NCBI GenBank assembly: GCA_017936605.1
Contig: JAGBFH010000015.1
Coordinates: 1 to 64,000 of the forward strand
Reading direction: 5' to 3'
Origin: Tidjanibacter sp.
Lineage (GTDB): Bacteria; Bacteroidota; Bacteroidia; Bacteroidales; Rikenellaceae
DNA length: 64,000 nucleotides
Shown one piece after another: positions 60,741 to 64,000 of the stretch (position 1 is its first letter; each line of letters starts with the position of its first letter). A program made the position numbers and the translations under genes. The notes below the pieces were generated by a model that did no database searches, was not told where the DNA came from, and saw only the letters and a list, made by a program, of their open reading frames with translations.

Positions 60741-61832
60741 TCAATTCTCCTCTGGGCATTCGACGGCGTTGCTATAGGTTTCCCACTTATCGAGCACCGA
60801 GCGGAAATCCTCGGGCAGCTCGGAGTCGAGGTAGAGCTCCTGTTTGGTCTTGGGGTGGATGAAGCCCAGGCAGCGCGCGTGGAGCGCGTGGCGGGGCATC
60901 AGCTGAAAGCAGTTCTCCACAAACTGTTTATACTTACTGAAGGTTGTGCCCTTAAGAATCCTATCGCCACCATAGCGTTCGTCATTGAAGAGCGGGTGGC
61001 CGATATGTTGCATATGGACCCTAATCTGGTGGGTGCGGCCCGTCTCGAGGCGGCACTCCACAAGAGTCACATAGCCATAGCGGCGCAGCACCTTATAGTG
61101 GGTGACGGCGTGCTTGCCATAGTCGCCATTGGGGTAGGCAGCCATATTCATAGGGTCGGTCTTGCTCCTTCCCACATTGGCCACAACTGTGCCCTCATCC
61201 TCCTCGAAGTTACCCCACACGAGGGCCAAATAGCGGCGTGTGATGGTGTGCTCAAAGAATTGGTGGGCCAAAAAGGCGTGGGCATACTCCGTCTTGGCCA
61301 CAACCAGCAGGCCCGAGGTGTTCTTATCTATGCGGTGGACAAGTCCGGCTCTGATATCGCCACTACCCTCCTGGAACAGCTCTGTGGCCCTGAGGTGGTA
61401 GGCCAGAGCGTTCACCAGCGTTCCGTCCCAGTTGCCGTGGCCCGGGTGGACTACCATACCTGCTCGCTTATTGACCACCAGCAGTTCGTCATCCTCATAG
61501 ACTATTTCTATAGGTATATCCTGTGGCACGAGGGTCGTATCGCGCTTGGGATAGGGCATAACGATAGAGATGCGCTCCAGAGGCTTCACCTTATAGCTCG
61601 ACTTTACGGCCTTACCGTCCACCAGTATGTTGCCGCAGTCGGCCGCCGCCTGAATACGGCTACGGCTACAAGCCTCCATATGGGTGGCCAGATAGCGGTC
61701 AATGCGCATCAGCGACTGGCCCTTATCCACAACGATGGCAAAGTGTTCGTAGAGCTCCTCGCCCTCCTCGCCCTCGCTCGCGATATCCTCCACCAGAGGC
61801 TCCGACAGTCTGTCAAACTCTCTTCCCTTCAT
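60741..61832 (-). CDS. RluA/RluD-type pseudouridine synthase
   Basis: Converts uridine to pseudouridine in rRNA (RluD acts on helix 69 of 23S). The 363 residues carry an N-terminal S4 domain (MRIDRYLATHMEACSRSRIQ; GNILVDGKAVKSSYKV), VVNKRAGMVVHPGHGN, the catalytic Asp in GLVHRIDKNTSGLLVVAK, and RTHQIRVHMQHIGHPLFND. The RluD rather than RluA/C assignment is likely from the S4 domain and length, but not certain. It follows the PASTA protein gene by 67 bp. Confidence 0.93.
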   Translation of the reverse strand: MKGREFDRLSEPLVEDIASEGEEGEELYEHFAIVVDKGQSLMRIDRYLATHMEACSRSRIQAAADCGNILVDGKAVKSSYKVKPLERISIVMPYPKRDTTLVPQDIPIEIVYEDDELLVVNKRAGMVVHPGHGNWDGTLVNALAYHLRATELFQEGSGDIRAGLVHRIDKNTSGLLVVAKTEYAHAFLAHQFFEHTITRRYLALVWGNFEEDEGTVVANVGRSKTDPMNMAAYPNGDYGKHAVTHYKVLRRYGYVTLVECRLETGRTHQIRVHMQHIGHPLFNDERYGGDRILKGTTFSKYKQFVENCFQLMPRHALHARCLGFIHPKTKQELYLDSELPEDFRSVLDKWETYSNAVECPEEN

Positions 61833-61899
61833 CTCTCTCTATCTCCTGTTTTCGCTCATTTTCAAGGGTAACTGCAAGCTCCTTTGCGTGTCAGACTCC

Positions 61900-62736
61900 C
61901 TACAGTCCATAAGTCAGCGTGAGCGACACTGCCCTGCCGTTGGATGCTCTGGTCTGGGCTGCGGGGCTCTGAGTTGCCACCACAGCGTCGGTCCTATCCA
62001 GCAGGCTCATCTCGGCATCATACTCCAGAGTGCCAATATTGAAGCCCGCGCCCCACAGCAGCGATTTGGCCTCACGAAGAGTCTTGCCAACCACATTAGG
62101 CACCTGATTGGACTCGCCATTGGTACCCACAACAAGTGTCAGCTCGGTGCCCATATAGACCTCCAGGTTGCTCTCCTCGTCAATGCTCATCTCGTTGAGA
62201 ATCTCATCCAACACATATTTATTGGTGATGTCGCTACGGAAAGAGAGCCTCTCAATCTCCAAGCCCTCGGCCATAATGTTGCTAACAGCCTGACGCAGAG
62301 GCAAGCCGGTGACATAGGGGACCTTCACCTTGCGCTGGTGTTCGGCATTGATGGTCACATAGATTTTGCGGCCTGCCTTCACCTTATCCTCGCCTGCCGA
62401 GGGGCGCTGCTCGAGGATGGCACCCGCCTCATAGACGGGCACAAAGAGGGTGTCGCTCACCACGAGTTCCAGGTCCTCCTCCTTGAGGAGCTGCACGGCC
62501 TGCTCGGTGGAGTAGCCCACCAGGTCGGGCACATTGCGGTTGGAGCCGTGGCGGGTGAGTAGGCCAAGGAGTATGTTCACAACAAAGATTACAACAACCA
62601 ACAGCACCAACGCTTTAGCTGCATTGATTGCCAGTGTGAGGAACACGCCGCGCTCCTTTTTGACGGTTGTCTTCTTCTGCTCTTCGTTCTCTGAGTTGTT
62701 TGCGCTCTTACGAGTCTTCTGATCGAGTTTCTTCAT
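61900..62736 (-). CDS. Membrane-anchored PASTA-domain protein
   Basis: Protein of 278 residues: a basic cytoplasmic tail (about 1-35), one membrane helix (AINAAKALVLLVVVIFVVNILLG, about 36-58) and three PASTA domains outside (NVPDLVGYSTEQAVQLLKEE; KVPYVTGLPLRQAVSNIMAE; QVPNVVGKTLREAKSLLWGA). PASTA domains bind peptidoglycan or muropeptides in kinases and penicillin-binding proteins. Here neither domain is attached, so it may be a cell-wall sensor or scaffold. It lies between an ECF sigma factor gene (21 bp) and an rluD-type gene. Confidence 0.92.
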   Translation of the reverse strand: MKKLDQKTRKSANNSENEEQKKTTVKKERGVFLTLAINAAKALVLLVVVIFVVNILLGLLTRHGSNRNVPDLVGYSTEQAVQLLKEEDLELVVSDTLFVPVYEAGAILEQRPSAGEDKVKAGRKIYVTINAEHQRKVKVPYVTGLPLRQAVSNIMAEGLEIERLSFRSDITNKYVLDEILNEMSIDEESNLEVYMGTELTLVVGTNGESNQVPNVVGKTLREAKSLLWGAGFNIGTLEYDAEMSLLDRTDAVVATQSPAAQTRASNGRAVSLTLTYGL

Positions 62737-62757
62737 AGTCGTTATCTGTGTGCTATA

Positions 62758-63330
62758 TTAATTATCGTTCTCCACAATCAGGCGGCACAACCTCTCGCGC
62801 GCCCTGTGAATCTGTGTCTTGACGGTGCCTATCGGGAGCCCCATCTGGAGGGCTATCTCCTCGTAGGACATCTCCCGTTCGAACCTCATCTCGGCCATCT
62901 GGCGGTACTTCTCAGGCAGGCGGGCCATACAGCGTGCAATCTGGGCCGAGTGTTGCTCACTGATGATGCGCTCGTCGGCGCTCTCGTCAAATACGGGCGA
63001 CACGGAGGCCCCTCTGCCAATCATATCAATCGACATCTCGTCGCGGCGACGGCGCTTTAGGTCGATGAAGGCGTTGCGGGCGATGGTGTATATCCACTGA
63101 CCAAAGGTGTACTTGGGGTCATACTTCGCCAAGTTCATATACACCTTCACAAAGGTCTCCTGCACAAGGTCGTCTGCATCCTCACGATTGCCCGAGGTGC
63201 GCTGAAGGCAGAGCGAATAGATCTCCTCTCGGTAGCGACGAAAGAGGGTCGCAAAGGCCTCCGAGTCGCCATCGAGCGAGAGCACCACAAGCTGTGCATC
63301 CGAGAGAATTATGTACTTTTCTACATCCAC
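62758..63330 (-). CDS. ECF-type RNA polymerase sigma factor
   Basis: Sigma-70 family factor of 190 residues with region 2 (FATLFRRYREEIYSLCLQRT; DADDLVQETFVKVYMNLAKYD; FGQWIYTIARNAFIDLKRRR) and region 4 (LPEKYRQMAEMRFEREMSYEEIALQMGLPIGTVKTQIHRARERL). No anti-sigma gene sits next to it, unlike the FecI-FecR pairs of this phylum. The start appears to be GTG, since no in-frame ATG is near, and the site GGAAG is very close to it, so the exact start is uncertain. It begins 33 bp after the glycosyltransferase stop. Confidence 0.92.
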   Translation of the reverse strand: MDVEKYIILSDAQLVVLSLDGDSEAFATLFRRYREEIYSLCLQRTSGNREDADDLVQETFVKVYMNLAKYDPKYTFGQWIYTIARNAFIDLKRRRRDEMSIDMIGRGASVSPVFDESADERIISEQHSAQIARCMARLPEKYRQMAEMRFEREMSYEEIALQMGLPIGTVKTQIHRARERLCRLIVENDN

Positions 63331-63363
63331 CTTCCTTTGTCGGTCAGTTATTTGGGTCTATTT

Positions 63364-64000
63364 TTACTCTCTCCACTTTTGTGTCGGGGTGAGCTCCCTA
63401 CAGACATAGAGCACAGCCTCCGCAATGGGGGCGAAGAGGTCATATATCCAGTAGGCCGCAAGGAAGCCGCGCTCCGACAGGCGACGGGCCACCGACTTCA
63501 TCTGCCACCACACAATCACATAACGGAGCACCAGAAGCCCCACAGCCAACATCTTCGAAGCAAAGGGCAGGGCCGCAATGGCCACAATGGCTGCCACAAA
63601 GAAGAGCGCTCTGCTCCAGAGCTCAATTCCCGTGCCCCACTTCACCCTCCTGGGGTAGTAGCGATAGGGATAGGAGAGTTTCACACGACGCTTGAACCAC
63701 CAATCAAGGCCTCCCCAGCTCTTCTGGTTGATGGTGGCCGAGCCACCCATAGTTGCCACCGTATTGGTGCGATTGGCAAGGTGCATAACAAAGAGGTCAT
63801 CCTCTCCCATATTGAGGTTCAGATAGTTGAATCCTCGAGCGCTGAAGTAAATCTTCTTTGTGATGCCTATGTTGCAGAGCGTGCCACGATAGCCCCTATT
63901 GCGCACCGCAAACGACAGCCAGCGGGTCGAAAGAGCCATATTGGCACACCTCACAATTTTGTTTGCAAGGCCCTTTTCGGGGAGTATGGAGGCGTAGCCC
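63364..64000 (-). CDS. Glycosyltransferase family 2, N-terminus cut by window edge
   Basis: The frame is open to the right edge, giving about 211 residues of the C-terminal part. It has ARGFNYLNLNMGEDDLFVMHLANR, which fits the acceptor-site GEDD motif of membrane GT2 enzymes. WWFKRRVKLSYPYRYYPRR follows, and then two to three membrane segments (LFFVAAIVAIAALPF; MLAVGLLVLRYVIVWW). It likely adds sugars to a lipid or polymer at the inner membrane. The donor and acceptor are unknown. It is the first gene seen of the operon with sigma, PASTA and rluD genes. Confidence 0.85.
   Translation of the reverse strand, partial: GYASILPEKGLANKIVRCANMALSTRWLSFAVRNRGYRGTLCNIGITKKIYFSARGFNYLNLNMGEDDLFVMHLANRTNTVATMGGSATINQKSWGGLDWWFKRRVKLSYPYRYYPRRVKWGTGIELWSRALFFVAAIVAIAALPFASKMLAVGLLVLRYVIVWWQMKSVARRLSERGFLAAYWIYDLFAPIAEAVLYVCRELTPTQKWRE

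Overview
The window looks like a chromosomal segment of a member of the Bacteroidota, most likely order Bacteroidales. Family Rikenellaceae (Alistipes-like) is my best guess, but it is not proven. The reasons are promoters of the Bacteroides type (TTTG, 19-21 bp, TAnnTTTG), a primary sigma factor of only 286 residues without region 1.1, many lipoproteins with a Cys right after a hydrophobic signal, and families typical of the phylum (BACON domain, DUF1573, DUF5723-like, DUF4834-like, an NfnAB pair). GC content is moderately high. There is no rRNA, CRISPR array, insertion sequence or prophage.

Layout. 1-12 kb: a truncated outer-membrane protein, an M13 peptidase, a RelA/SpoT enzyme, a small membrane protein, gapA, a secreted membrane protein, dnaE and trxA. 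12-17 kb: a repeat-rich spacer, aroE with a YqaA/DedA-like membrane protein, tRNA-Leu, a thioredoxin-fold protein overlapping a MeaB-type GTPase, and an acetyltransferase. 17-22 kb: a family 5 glycosidase lipoprotein divergent from three lipoprotein genes, one with a BACON domain. 22-38 kb: a CyuA-like protein, mnmA, gyrA with a TPR protein, murI-ftsK-lolA, a YD-repeat-like secreted protein, prfC and xerD. 38-48 kb: a 796-residue lipoprotein with an outer-membrane partner, a U32 protein with a prenyl synthase, a ROK kinase and an aldehyde dehydrogenase. 48-64 kb: an NfnAB flavoprotein pair with a YhcH protein, a DUF1573 protein, tRNA-Asn, a 5'-nucleotidase divergent from a nucleoside kinase, ffh divergent from htrA, rpoD, and a rluD / PASTA / ECF sigma / glycosyltransferase operon.

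The genes are mostly core housekeeping: replication, translation, cell wall, protein export and glycolysis. The unusual content lies between them. Nearly every spacer over 200 bp is a mosaic of four repeat classes. (i) A nested hairpin element of about 105-120 bp occurs eight times, all but one within 0-15 nt of a stop codon and in the gene's sense orientation. Its helices change by compensating substitutions while an internal loop (TCA opposite CTNC) is kept. (ii) Arrays with a strict 9-bp period, related to GACCTTAAG, GGCCGAAAG and CCTATAAGA. (iii) Arrays with a 7-bp period, such as TTGAAAA, TTGACAA, CGGCAGA and CAGCGGT. (iv) Shared hairpin modules: a GGGTTACA terminator hairpin, a CCCTCCCCTAA palindrome, a GGCACAACGGTGCC hairpin, and a leader element carrying a GCGCCTTTTTA palindrome next to the mnmA and aldehyde dehydrogenase starts. 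The covarying 3'-end element is the best candidate here for something undescribed.
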